Made by a program: the position numbers and the translations under genes. Below are positions 1-6,403 of a DNA stretch of 19,736 nucleotides, one piece after another. Origin of the DNA: CAZKMM01 sp964553915 (GTDB lineage Bacteria > RBG-13-61-14 > DRUE01); the NCBI GenBank assembly GCA_964553915.1, contig CAZKMM010000035.1, positions 1-19,736 on the forward strand, given 5' to 3'. A model generated the notes under the pieces. That model saw only the letters and a program-made list of their open reading frames with translations. It did no database searches and was not told the DNA's origin. Positions within the stretch are counted from its first letter, which is position 1, and each line of letters starts with the position of its first letter.

Positions 1-263
1 TGCTGGAAACACTGCTGGCAAACTGACCGAGAAACTTCTCCTTCTAAGCTGGTCGGATTTCTTTTTCGTAATTGAGTCTTTTGCTGGGAGGGAGAATTTT
101 TTATTTCTGCTCTGAACCTGGAAAGTTTCAGCTCTTTTTCCAGCCGGGCTTTTTCTTCTGCTAACTTAATATTTTCCTTTCGGGCAGAGATATAAAGAAA
201 AACAAACAAACCCAAACAGAATATTCCGAACAAAAGCAAAAGCAATTTAATTTTTATTCTCAA
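1..263 (-). CDS. Partial spanin-like membrane-anchored coiled-coil protein (lysis cassette)
   Basis: The reading frame is open from a TTG at 263 to the window edge, so the C-terminus is missing. The predicted start is MRIKIK, followed by a hydrophobic segment of about 20 residues (LLLLLFGIFCLGLFVFLYIS), then a charged helix rich in Lys and Glu (roughly residues 29-55). A basic N-terminus, one transmembrane helix and a periplasmic coiled coil is the layout of phage i-spanins (Rz type), which link the inner membrane to an outer-membrane lipoprotein and disrupt the outer membrane at lysis. The TTG start is chosen because a GGGGGAAG box lies just upstream and because it adds the expected basic residues; it overlaps the preceding gene by 17 nt. 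A later TTG at 245 is possible. The role is inferred from architecture and position after amidase and holin, not from sequence similarity. Confidence 0.55.
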   Translation of the reverse strand, partial: MRIKIKLLLLLFGIFCLGLFVFLYISARKENIKLAEEKARLEKELKLSRFRAEIKNSPSQQKTQLRKRNPTSLEGEVSRSVCQQCFQ

Positions 264-480
264 TTTTCTTCCCCCAGGTGTAAGCTCCGGCAAGAATAGC
301 ATTGGGAATTCCCAGAACCATCGCTATTCCCGGCAGCCCCTGAATAAACTCCGGAGTGGGAGCAATTAAAAACCGAATCGTGACCGCCACCACTAAAATC
401 AAAGTGATAAACATCGTGGCGGAAAACCAGAAAGCGGTTTTGGAAGGAGTGCCGTTTTTAGTAAATAACCAATGGCTCAT
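247..480 (-). CDS. Holin-like small membrane protein (77 aa)
   Basis: This small protein has two hydrophobic segments, about residues 17-38 (FWFSATMFITLILVVAVTI) and 47-68 (GLPGIAMVLGIPNAILAGAY), with a short loop and a basic C-terminus (KKIENKN). This is the size and topology of a class II type phage holin, which forms lesions in the inner membrane at a set time and lets endolysin reach the cell wall. It sits 15 nt after the amidase gene and overlaps the next gene, as expected in a lysis cassette. The ribosome binding site is weak: only AAAGAAC precedes the ATG, unlike the strong GGAGG boxes of its neighbours. That would suit a protein made at low level. No specific holin family was recognised, so another small membrane protein of the phage remains possible. 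Confidence 0.6.
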   Translation of the reverse strand: MSHWLFTKNGTPSKTAFWFSATMFITLILVVAVTIRFLIAPTPEFIQGLPGIAMVLGIPNAILAGAYTWGKKIENKN

Positions 481-495
481 TTTTGTTCTTTAATT

Positions 496-1062
496 TCAGG
501 GGGCGATGGAGCTGGAGAACTCTTTCAGACAATTTTCTATTCCCTGACAGAGTGCTCGGGCGATTTGCTGGGTGGAATTTTTTAGCCATTTCGCCTCTTG
601 TGGATTGGTGAGAAATCCACACTCCACCAAAACCGCAGGACCGCGGGTATGCTTCAAAACATAAAAATCAGCTGGCTTTACTCCCCGAATTTTTCTTCCC
701 AGTGCAGAAAGCGAGTTAATAATTTTTTCTGCCCAGCTTTTTCCCAAACCACTCCCCGGAAAATGAAATGCTTCTATCCCCTCTGCTTCTGGATTGGTGC
801 TGGCATTACAATGAATGCTGATAAAAAAACCTGCATTTAAGCGATTAGCCTGCTCGCATCTCTGGGCAAGGCTTTTATCTATATCACTCATTCTGGTTAA
901 GCTGACCAAAAAGCCTTTTTCCCAGAGCAGTCGCCAGAGCTTGAGAGAAATTTCTAAATTTAGCTCTTTTTCTTTTAATCCGGCTAGGGCTCCCGCAGTT
1001 TGCGGGACTATTGCTCCGGGGTCGCTTCCGCCGTGTCCCGGGTCAATCAAAATCAGGCTCAT
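496..1062 (-). CDS. N-acetylmuramoyl-L-alanine amidase endolysin (Amidase_3)
   Basis: This zinc amidase cleaves the bond between N-acetylmuramate and L-alanine in peptidoglycan. All hallmark residues of the Amidase_3 family are visible, counting from the ATG at 1062: DPGHGG with His10, Glu31 in EKELNL, His84 in ISIHCNA, and catalytic Glu147 in VLVECGFLTN. The 188 residues are essentially one catalytic domain. There is no signal peptide and no extra wall-binding domain, which suits a cytoplasmic phage endolysin released by a holin. A longer form from 1101 is open, but the ATG at 1062 is better: GGGGAG lies about 8 nt upstream and the protein then starts directly at MSLILIDPGHGG, the usual first strand. 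It overlaps the upstream gene by 20 nt. A host amidase is unlikely given the surrounding phage genes. Confidence 0.9.
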   Translation of the reverse strand: MSLILIDPGHGGSDPGAIVPQTAGALAGLKEKELNLEISLKLWRLLWEKGFLVSLTRMSDIDKSLAQRCEQANRLNAGFFISIHCNASTNPEAEGIEAFHFPGSGLGKSWAEKIINSLSALGRKIRGVKPADFYVLKHTRGPAVLVECGFLTNPQEAKWLKNSTQQIARALCQGIENCLKEFSSSIAP

Positions 1063-1294
1063 TTCCCTGCTCCCCGTTAAGGTAAGCCAGCCTTTTTTCA
1101 ATCCGGATCAGTCTCTGCTCGGTTCGGAGCAAAATTTTCTCCTGCCGTTCTAATTGAGAGAACAGCGAACGAGTCCGCTCCTGACAGAGCTCCCGGCTAA
1201 CCTTTCCGTTTATCTTCCGATTTAAATCCCGAAAAAGCAGACCCAAAATCGCAAAAAGCGCAGTAAAAAATCCTCCAAGCAGAACTGATTCCAT
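1043..1294 (-). CDS. Small membrane protein with coiled coil, lysis cassette (83 aa)
   Basis: An N-terminal hydrophobic segment (about residues 3-20, SVLLGGFFTALFAILGLLF) is followed by a long charged helix (residues 40-75, ERQEKILLRTEQRLIRIEKRL is typical) and an acidic tail. A GGAG box lies 7 nt before the ATG, and the gene overlaps the endolysin start by 20 nt, so the two are probably translationally coupled. The layout resembles XhlA-type haemolysin-enhancing or antiholin proteins that assist phage lysis, but the sequence is too short and generic for a firm family call. It is the first gene after the fragment that ends at 1334. Confidence 0.6.
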   Translation of the reverse strand: MESVLLGGFFTALFAILGLLFRDLNRKINGKVSRELCQERTRSLFSQLERQEKILLRTEQRLIRIEKRLAYLNGEQGNEPDFD

Positions 1295-1333
1295 TTTTAG
1301 CTCCTGAAAGAAAGGAATTTTGGTTTGAAGAAG

Positions 1334-1435
1334 TTAACTTGCCTCCGAGACAATTATTGCCAGATGATTAACATAAACATCATAATAATTCCAGCTAGCT
1401 TTATATTCAATATCTATGGTCCGCCAGCCGGTCGG
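1334..1435 (-). CDS. C-terminal fragment of a tail-module protein, truncated by the assembly gap
   Basis: Reading on the minus strand out of the gap, 33 codons are open to a TAA at 1336-1334. The peptide is rich in aromatic and beta-forming residues (GWRTIDIEYKASWNYYDVYV, ending IIVSEAS), typical of the C-terminal beta-structure of a tail fibre or other phage surface protein. The stop is followed 39 nt later by the next gene. The N-terminus lies inside the gap. Given its place between the tail hub and the lysis genes, a receptor-binding or fibre protein is the natural guess, but nothing in 33 residues proves it. Confidence 0.5.
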   Translation of the reverse strand, partial: PTGWRTIDIEYKASWNYYDVYVNHLAIIVSEAS

Positions 1436-1535
1436 NNNNNNNNNNNNNNNNNNNNNNNNNNNNNNNNNNNNNNNNNNNNNNNNNNNNNNNNNNNNNNNNN
1501 NNNNNNNNNNNNNNNNNNNNNNNNNNNNNNNNNNN
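1436..1535. other. Scaffold gap of 100 N
   Basis: Exactly 100 undetermined bases, the conventional placeholder for a gap of unknown length. On the right side the hub gene has just ended (stop at 1543-1545), and GGAGGAG follows the stop immediately (minus strand, 1542-1536), so a new gene start is expected inside the gap. On the left side a different coding frame is already open. At least one gene start is therefore lost, and the real distance may be much longer than 100 bp. Confidence 0.97.
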
Positions 1536-1542
1536 CTCCTCC

Positions 1543-4266
1543 TCAGAAAATTAAATATCCTTCGGTTTCATTTGTCCCGTTTCCATCGCTATCCAAAAGG
1601 TTATTGCTATTCCCCTGCCAAGCCCAGAGATTGTTTTTTGCGGTATCACTCGCACCGGCAAACATTAAAATTGCCATTGTTCCAGCAGAGAAACTATCCG
1701 GGGAAGTGCCTAGCTGTCCTCTCTGGCAATTATTTAAAGTTAAAATCATATTATCACTATTATAAGTTTTGCTTGAATAAGAGATAATCTCATCATTTAC
1801 TCCATCGTAAAGCCTGATAAATCCGCTCTCCGCAAAATCCTCATTCTGGAAAGTATTGCCTGTTAATTGAAGCTGGATAGTGGTGCTTGTGCCGGTTATA
1901 CCAGCATACAGGCTGGGATTATCCGGGGAGATATAACCATATTTATAGTCAAGCTTCTGCTCAATTGCGGAAATTTCTATTTTCCCGGGCGAGCGGAATT
2001 TCTTTTTTAGGACTATTGCCAGCAACTGGTCGTGAGAAACTCCGTCTGAAAGTAAAAGTTTGCCCGTGTTAATCCTGAAGATGTCTCCTACTTCCAAATC
2101 CAGGTCTTTCAGTTCTAGCTGGAAGTTTAATTTTCTGGCTCCATATTTATAATTTAACAGATATTTACTTGCTAAACTGCTGGCTTCGGTTTCCCGGTAA
2201 ATCCAGCCCGCATAAAAAACTTTTGCCTTGACCTCTCCCAGCCAGTATTCATTCTCAACATCTTCCTCCACCAGCATATGGGCAAGGCTATAATTTTCAG
2301 GATTTTTCCCTGGATTCTCTTTGGTCGGAGCATAATAAACAATCACTCTGGAAGCTAAAATTTCCGGGTCATTTTCCCAGCTTAAACTATCCAGGACTAT
2401 ATTTTTCTCATCGTTTATCCCTATCACTGATTCACCGGGACGGGGCGGAGAGAAAAGCCAAAAATCAATCTTTGAATTCTCATTTTGCCAGATATAAAAC
2501 AATGCCTGTCCTGAAAGCTCATTGATTAACTCCTGGACTTTTCTAGGCTCAACAATCTCCGTCCGATATAAATTTCCTCTTGCCCAGTTAGAAACTTCCC
2601 AGGTTATTTGAGGGAAATAAATTTTAGCCCCAGCGGTATGAGAGCTGGCAGTTGTGCCAAATGCTCCCCGGTGATGCTTGTAAAAAATAGGGCAGGGATT
2701 TCCTGCGGTGGTGTCAAGATTATTCCCGGATTTTCCCCGGTAAACTATCAGCTCATTGTCAATCTTTATTATTCCTGTATCCGGAAACAGGTCAGGATTA
2801 TTTACCGGGATTGAACTCGCACCTGCGGTTATATCACTTGCCAGAGTATCCCCGCTCTCCACCATCTCAAAATAATCCGGGTTTATCCCTGCCCGATTGC
2901 AAAGCAAATCCATAACTATCCAGTCTAATGGCAAACCATCACCTATCCCGCTATTATCCCGGGCATAAACTAAAACCTGCCGGACTTTTTTGCCAGCAGA
3001 AGCAGTCCCAGACCCGCCAAAGCAATAGTTCGCATTCTGTAAAGTCCATTTGCCATTCTCATCCGGTCCGGTTTTACCATTAAATTTAATATATTTCCCG
3101 TCTTCGGTTTTGATAATTCCCCAGTCTGGAAGCTCCTGTCCATAATAAACATAGCAATTGCTCCCGCCAGTATAATCCTGTGCCAGCTTACATCTATCGC
3201 TTGCTTTAATATGGCTTTGCTGGTCAAGAGATTTAAGCAGGTCTTTTGCGGTTAAGACCGCCCTGCTCCCTTTCAGCTCAATTTTTTCTATCAAGCCCCG
3301 GAAATAAAGCCTGAAATCAGCTTCGCTTAATCCCTTAAATCCCAGATAAACCTCTACTATCCGATGATAATAATTCGGATTTCTAGCCAGCAAATTTTTC
3401 CAGAAAGTCCCGCCCTGCTCAACCGGGCTTGGGTTTTTATTAGGCACTGCATAAAATAAAGGATTATCATCTGCAAACTCTATTTCCATATTTCCCCGCC
3501 GGGAAACATTGCTTTTTGGGTCTATCTCAATAGGAATATAGTTAATCCTTTCAACATAAGGGAAAGCCCCGGAGATGGTTAATTCCCGGCTGGTGAATTT
3601 CCAGGTATAAGTGCCTTTGACATATTTAGAAGTATCTAAACAGGTGGGATAGGTATAATAACAATTCCTTCCTCCAGTATCAGCTTCCCCTTCCATAATA
3701 AAAGTTAAATCACTGTTTAGGTCATCATTCCAAGTGCCCCCGGTCCGGTAAGACATATATCCACCGGGATAAGGGTTGGTATCGGAATAATAAACCTGCA
3801 AAAATTGTATTTCAGAGCTATCCTCTACTACAAGCCCAAACCAATAATCTCTTTCCGAAACTGACAAGTCAAAATCAAACTCTAGCCAGGTATCCTGATA
3901 AGCGGTTAATTGAGTTTCTATGGTGGACTCTGCCAGGTAAAAATCAGGTGGAAGCTGTCCCATATCTGGCTCTCTTGAATAAGCTATTTTACAGGTTATG
4001 GTTAAAGTTCCATCGGTCTCGGAAAAACATTTTATTTTAATTTTGGTAATTCTGCCTCTTGTTGTAATCTGAAATCCATTCCCAAGCATTGAATAGAGCA
4101 TTTGATTAGGGGCGGAAAGAGGAAAATAATGGTTGCTCTGCTCCTGGTATATGTTTTCAAAATTAAAGCAATCCTCTCCAAAAGTATTCTGGCACTGGTC
4201 AAGGTAAAGTTTGACCAGCCAGAGCGGCCTTCGGGTTAAAGCATTTTTATAATCATCAAAGCTCAT
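1543..4266 (-). CDS. Large tail hub / tip protein with inserted beta-sandwich and repeated beta domains (907 aa)
   Basis: This is the central tail-tip protein of the virion by position and layout. Residues 1-35 and 200-350 form a hub-like region with two Cys pairs: C25/C33 (CQNTFGEDC) and C202/C209 (CYYTYPTC). Such Cys-rich motifs are familiar in siphophage tail-tip proteins and, in lambda gpL, hold an Fe-S cluster; cluster binding here is inference. Residues about 40-198 form a beta-sandwich resembling the choice-of-anchor or carbohydrate-binding type, inserted between the pairs. FRGLIEKIELKG (322-333) is typical of hub proteins. Two related beta units, about 475-550 and 786-868, each end in RG..GT followed by an AG dipeptide. 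The C-terminus has a DSDGNGTNE loop (892-900) that could bind calcium. It overlaps the upstream gene by 4 nt (ATGA), so translation is coupled. Family placement rests on motifs and context. Confidence 0.75.
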   Translation of the reverse strand: MSFDDYKNALTRRPLWLVKLYLDQCQNTFGEDCFNFENIYQEQSNHYFPLSAPNQMLYSMLGNGFQITTRGRITKIKIKCFSETDGTLTITCKIAYSREPDMGQLPPDFYLAESTIETQLTAYQDTWLEFDFDLSVSERDYWFGLVVEDSSEIQFLQVYYSDTNPYPGGYMSYRTGGTWNDDLNSDLTFIMEGEADTGGRNCYYTYPTCLDTSKYVKGTYTWKFTSRELTISGAFPYVERINYIPIEIDPKSNVSRRGNMEIEFADDNPLFYAVPNKNPSPVEQGGTFWKNLLARNPNYYHRIVEVYLGFKGLSEADFRLYFRGLIEKIELKGSRAVLTAKDLLKSLDQQSHIKASDRCKLAQDYTGGSNCYVYYGQELPDWGIIKTEDGKYIKFNGKTGPDENGKWTLQNANYCFGGSGTASAGKKVRQVLVYARDNSGIGDGLPLDWIVMDLLCNRAGINPDYFEMVESGDTLASDITAGASSIPVNNPDLFPDTGIIKIDNELIVYRGKSGNNLDTTAGNPCPIFYKHHRGAFGTTASSHTAGAKIYFPQITWEVSNWARGNLYRTEIVEPRKVQELINELSGQALFYIWQNENSKIDFWLFSPPRPGESVIGINDEKNIVLDSLSWENDPEILASRVIVYYAPTKENPGKNPENYSLAHMLVEEDVENEYWLGEVKAKVFYAGWIYRETEASSLASKYLLNYKYGARKLNFQLELKDLDLEVGDIFRINTGKLLLSDGVSHDQLLAIVLKKKFRSPGKIEISAIEQKLDYKYGYISPDNPSLYAGITGTSTTIQLQLTGNTFQNEDFAESGFIRLYDGVNDEIISYSSKTYNSDNMILTLNNCQRGQLGTSPDSFSAGTMAILMFAGASDTAKNNLWAWQGNSNNLLDSDGNGTNETEGYLIF

Positions 4267-5045
4267 TTTCTCCCTACCATCTCAAGCCTTAATGAGCGAT
4301 ATATAGGATTGTAAGGAAGTTCTAGTCTCGGTTCAGCTATCTCCACCAAATAAAGCTCATCTGGATGGTTCTCATAATCCCAGGCAAATAAAAAAGGTTT
4401 AGGTATATGATTATTCCAGAATGGTAAAAAATTATCTCTTACCCAGCTATCAGGAAGGAAAGGAAACTCCACGCTTAATCTTCTCTGGCGGTATTTTTCC
4501 ACCACTCCGAGCAAATATCCAGACTCGCTCCGGGTCGGCTCCAAAATAACTTCTTCGCTGTTCGGGTCAAAACCAGTCTCTGGATAACAGGGGAATTCCA
4601 GAAAATCACCGAGAAACATTAAACCTATTTGAACTATAATAGGCATCGGCATCTCGTGCATAGTAAATTTCACCCGCCAATAACGGTTAGGATAAGAAAC
4701 TCCCTCCGGGTCTATATAAATAAACGGTATCAAATAGTCATCCGTAGAAAACCATTCAGTCCAGTCAGTTTGGTTGCTGGAATACTCTACTTGTATGAGA
4801 GGTGCTAGTGTAAAAGAAAAATCATAAAGAGCAAAAGCCCGAATTTTAGCAGAAGGGTCAAAATGACCGTAATGGATATTTAAATTTATCTCAATGGTAT
4901 GCTCGTTAGCATTTATTGACTTCCAGACCAGATATTCCCGCCAGTCTTTAAGATTTTCTACTGAATAATCCGGGTCAGTGGTCAGGCAGGAAATTTCGTC
5001 AGCCCATTCTATTTGATTTTTCCAGAGTATAATCGGCTTTGCCAT
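4263..5045 (-). CDS. Distal-tail-like minor tail protein (260 aa)
   Basis: This gene lies between the tape-measure-like gene and the hub, where siphophages encode the distal tail protein that closes the tube and anchors the baseplate. The N-terminal half (about 1-150) is strand-rich, with alternating aromatic residues such as YWRVKFTMHEMP, and may be a discoidin-like beta-sandwich. The C-terminal half carries RRLSVEFPFLPD and ends in PIYRSLRLEMVGRK. A good ribosome site (AAGGAG) precedes the ATG, and the stop overlaps the hub start by 4 nt. I recognise no exact family; the name is a positional inference supported by the beta-rich composition. Confidence 0.55.
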   Translation of the reverse strand: MAKPIILWKNQIEWADEISCLTTDPDYSVENLKDWREYLVWKSINANEHTIEINLNIHYGHFDPSAKIRAFALYDFSFTLAPLIQVEYSSNQTDWTEWFSTDDYLIPFIYIDPEGVSYPNRYWRVKFTMHEMPMPIIVQIGLMFLGDFLEFPCYPETGFDPNSEEVILEPTRSESGYLLGVVEKYRQRRLSVEFPFLPDSWVRDNFLPFWNNHIPKPFLFAWDYENHPDELYLVEIAEPRLELPYNPIYRSLRLEMVGRK

Positions 5046-5056
5046 CTCTTTTCTCC

Positions 5057-5668
5057 TTAACTGGCAAACTCTATTACTACATTGTCCCGGTATGCCTCGT
5101 TCAATCCCTCTATAATCTGCCGGGCAAATTCCTTAGGATGGACTACCACTCCATCTCCAACATTCACAACAATATGAGCCTTTTGTCTTAGTGCTTTCTC
5201 CTCTGCTCTCGGCACACGGGGAGCAGTTCTGCCCAGAGCTCCAGCAGAAGTGGAAACACTTTTTGAAGTCTTGGACGCCTGAGCATATTGCTTTACCGCC
5301 AGGGCGTGTTTTAAACTTGCTGCTAAATGGCTGGGGTCTCTGGTAGCCAGAAAATTTGCCATTTCTTTAGTTGCTTCTGCGATCTCAAAAGGAATCATTA
5401 CCATAGCCATCTGCTTAATTCCCAGTCCGAGCAATTTCCCCAGAGTTTGAGCAGAGGACCTGTAAGCATTAATTTCTGAAAGCAGACTTTCCTGCTTGGT
5501 CTTTTGCCCCAGCTCAGAAAACTGTTTTTCTATTTCATATCTTCTCTGCTCTGCCTGATAGATAATCCCTAAAACCGCTTCCTTATGGGCACGAAGATTC
5601 TCAAGATAGCTCTCTGCCTGCTCCTGCGACCAGGAAAATAATCCTCTGGATTTATCTCGCTCCGGCAT
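5057..5668 (-). CDS. Very short tape-measure-like tail protein (203 aa)
   Basis: Residues 15-75 are a charged coiled coil, and 76-135 is an Ala-rich amphipathic helix region (EIAEATKEMANFLATRDPSH, then KHALAVKQYAQAS). The C-terminal strand-helix unit VVNVGDGVVVHPKEFARQII resembles the conserved end of many siphophage tape measure proteins. The gene follows the tail assembly chaperone and precedes the distal-tail-like gene, exactly the tape measure slot, and no other candidate lies nearby. It starts with a strong AAGGAGG box 6 nt before the ATG. Siphophage tape measures are usually 600-2000 residues and set tail length at about 0.15 nm per residue, so 203 residues would give only about a 30 nm tail. 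There is no frameshift or extra coding frame suggesting that a longer gene was broken here. A dedicated chaperone or minor tail protein is the alternative. Confidence 0.6.
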   Translation of the reverse strand: MPERDKSRGLFSWSQEQAESYLENLRAHKEAVLGIIYQAEQRRYEIEKQFSELGQKTKQESLLSEINAYRSSAQTLGKLLGLGIKQMAMVMIPFEIAEATKEMANFLATRDPSHLAASLKHALAVKQYAQASKTSKSVSTSAGALGRTAPRVPRAEEKALRQKAHIVVNVGDGVVVHPKEFARQIIEGLNEAYRDNVVIEFAS

Positions 5669-5704
5669 CTACGCCTCCTTAAATAAAACTGAAAAGCGAA
5701 TAAG

Positions 5705-6393
5705 TTAAAATTCTAAGGGTATCTCCTCCAGCTCCTTTAATCTCAACTTTTTTTCTTCCAGAGCAAGCCTTTCTTTCAGGGCTCCGAGCAAAATCCAGCT
5801 GGTATAACTTAAATCCTCCGGCTGGAAAGGATAACCTGCATTTAAAAGTCGGTTCAGTTCCAGTAAAGCCCAGGTTTGAGGAGAAAGATTCGCCCAGCGA
5901 AATTCTGAACAATTCTGGCAAGTCCATTTTTGATATCTGCTTTTTCGCTCCGGGCAGGTCTGACAGTTTACCGCTTCTCTGGTGAGGATTTGTTCCAGGT
6001 CCCAGAGAAGTTTTTTTCCCGAACCTCCAGCTCCGAACGGGTAATTTTTAAAAGATAATCCGCCAGGCTCAAAAAAAGCTGGGGAAGTTTATCTTTAAGA
6101 AGATCTTTCCAGCCCGGTAAATAACCCGACTCTTCCGGGTCAGTAATCAGGGGCTTTTTCTCACCATTTTCTTCTAAAATAATATCTCCTTTTTTTACCC
6201 CAAGCAGGCAGGAGCTCGCCAGCTCCATACTGGCAGAAAAAATCTTCTCCCAGTTTTTCTCATCACCATATTCCAGGGTTTGAGCCAGATATTTCACCAT
6301 CTCTTTTGCCCGGGGAAGGCGAAAATAAATTTCTATCTCCTCCCCCCGGATTTTGAGCTTTAATGATTCTTTCTCAAAAATTTCCAGAGCCAT
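5705..6393 (-). CDS. Tail assembly chaperone, long form made by programmed -1 frameshift (about 229 aa, Cys4 extension)
   Basis: The zero frame from 6393 reads to codon 128 (AAC, 6012-6010), inside the slippery heptamer A AAA AAC at 6016-6010. Shifting back one base opens 101 further codons, to a TAA at 5707-5705. The extension looks like real protein: two Cys pairs, CQTC and CQNC (C144, C147, C159, C162 of the fusion), 11 residues apart, form a zinc-ribbon-like knuckle. Then come an aromatic segment (EFRWANLSPQTWALLELNRL), YTSWILLGALKERL, and a charged C-terminal helix. Nearly all the space between the short form and the tape measure gene is coding in this frame. This is the position of the gpG/gpGT chaperone pair of lambda-like phages, where a -1 shift makes a minor long form that recruits tail tube subunits to the tape measure. 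Zinc binding is inferred from Cys spacing. Confidence 0.8.
5968..6393 (-). CDS. Tail assembly chaperone, short form (141 aa)
   Basis: This is the unshifted product, mostly helical and highly charged: an N-terminal beta region (LKLKIRGEEIEIYFRLPRAK), then helices through KDLLKDKLPQLFLSLADYLL, ending 13 residues after the slippery site at a TAA (5970-5968). It lies directly after the tail tube gene, with an AGGAGG box before its ATG. Small acidic-helical proteins in this slot are chaperones that keep the tape measure soluble during tail assembly. Sequence similarity to any named chaperone family was not recognised; the call rests on position, size and the frameshift that extends it. Confidence 0.75.
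   Translation of the reverse strand: MALEIFEKESLKLKIRGEEIEIYFRLPRAKEMVKYLAQTLEYGDEKNWEKIFSASMELASSCLLGVKKGDIILEENGEKKPLITDPEESGYLPGWKDLLKDKLPQLFLSLADYLLKITRSELEVREKNFSGTWNKSSPEKR
5974..6016 (-). promoter_or_regulatory. Programmed -1 frameshift site: A AAA AAC with downstream hairpin
   Basis: The heptamer A AAA AAC occupies 6016-6010, in the X XXY YYZ phase relative to the chaperone frame. A perfect 9-bp inverted repeat follows: CTTCTCTGG at 6010-6002 and CCAGAGAAG at 5982-5974, with a 19-nt loop. The stem begins at the last base of the heptamer, closer than the usual 5-9 nt spacer, so only its upper part could stall the ribosome. The stop of the unshifted frame follows 3 nt after the stem. 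Confidence 0.75.
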
Positions 6394-6403
6394 CTTTTAC
6401 CTC

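Noticed and set aside
1325..1787. Plus-strand frames crossing the 100 N
   Set aside because: They exist only because N is read as open. Their flanks are antisense to the hub gene and to the C-terminal fragment.
5679..5927. A separate minus-strand 82-residue reading frame between chaperone and tape measure
   Set aside because: It overlaps the -1 frameshift extension in another frame, lacks a ribosome site in a good position, and its peptide is less protein-like than the extension, which has paired Cys and continuous helices.
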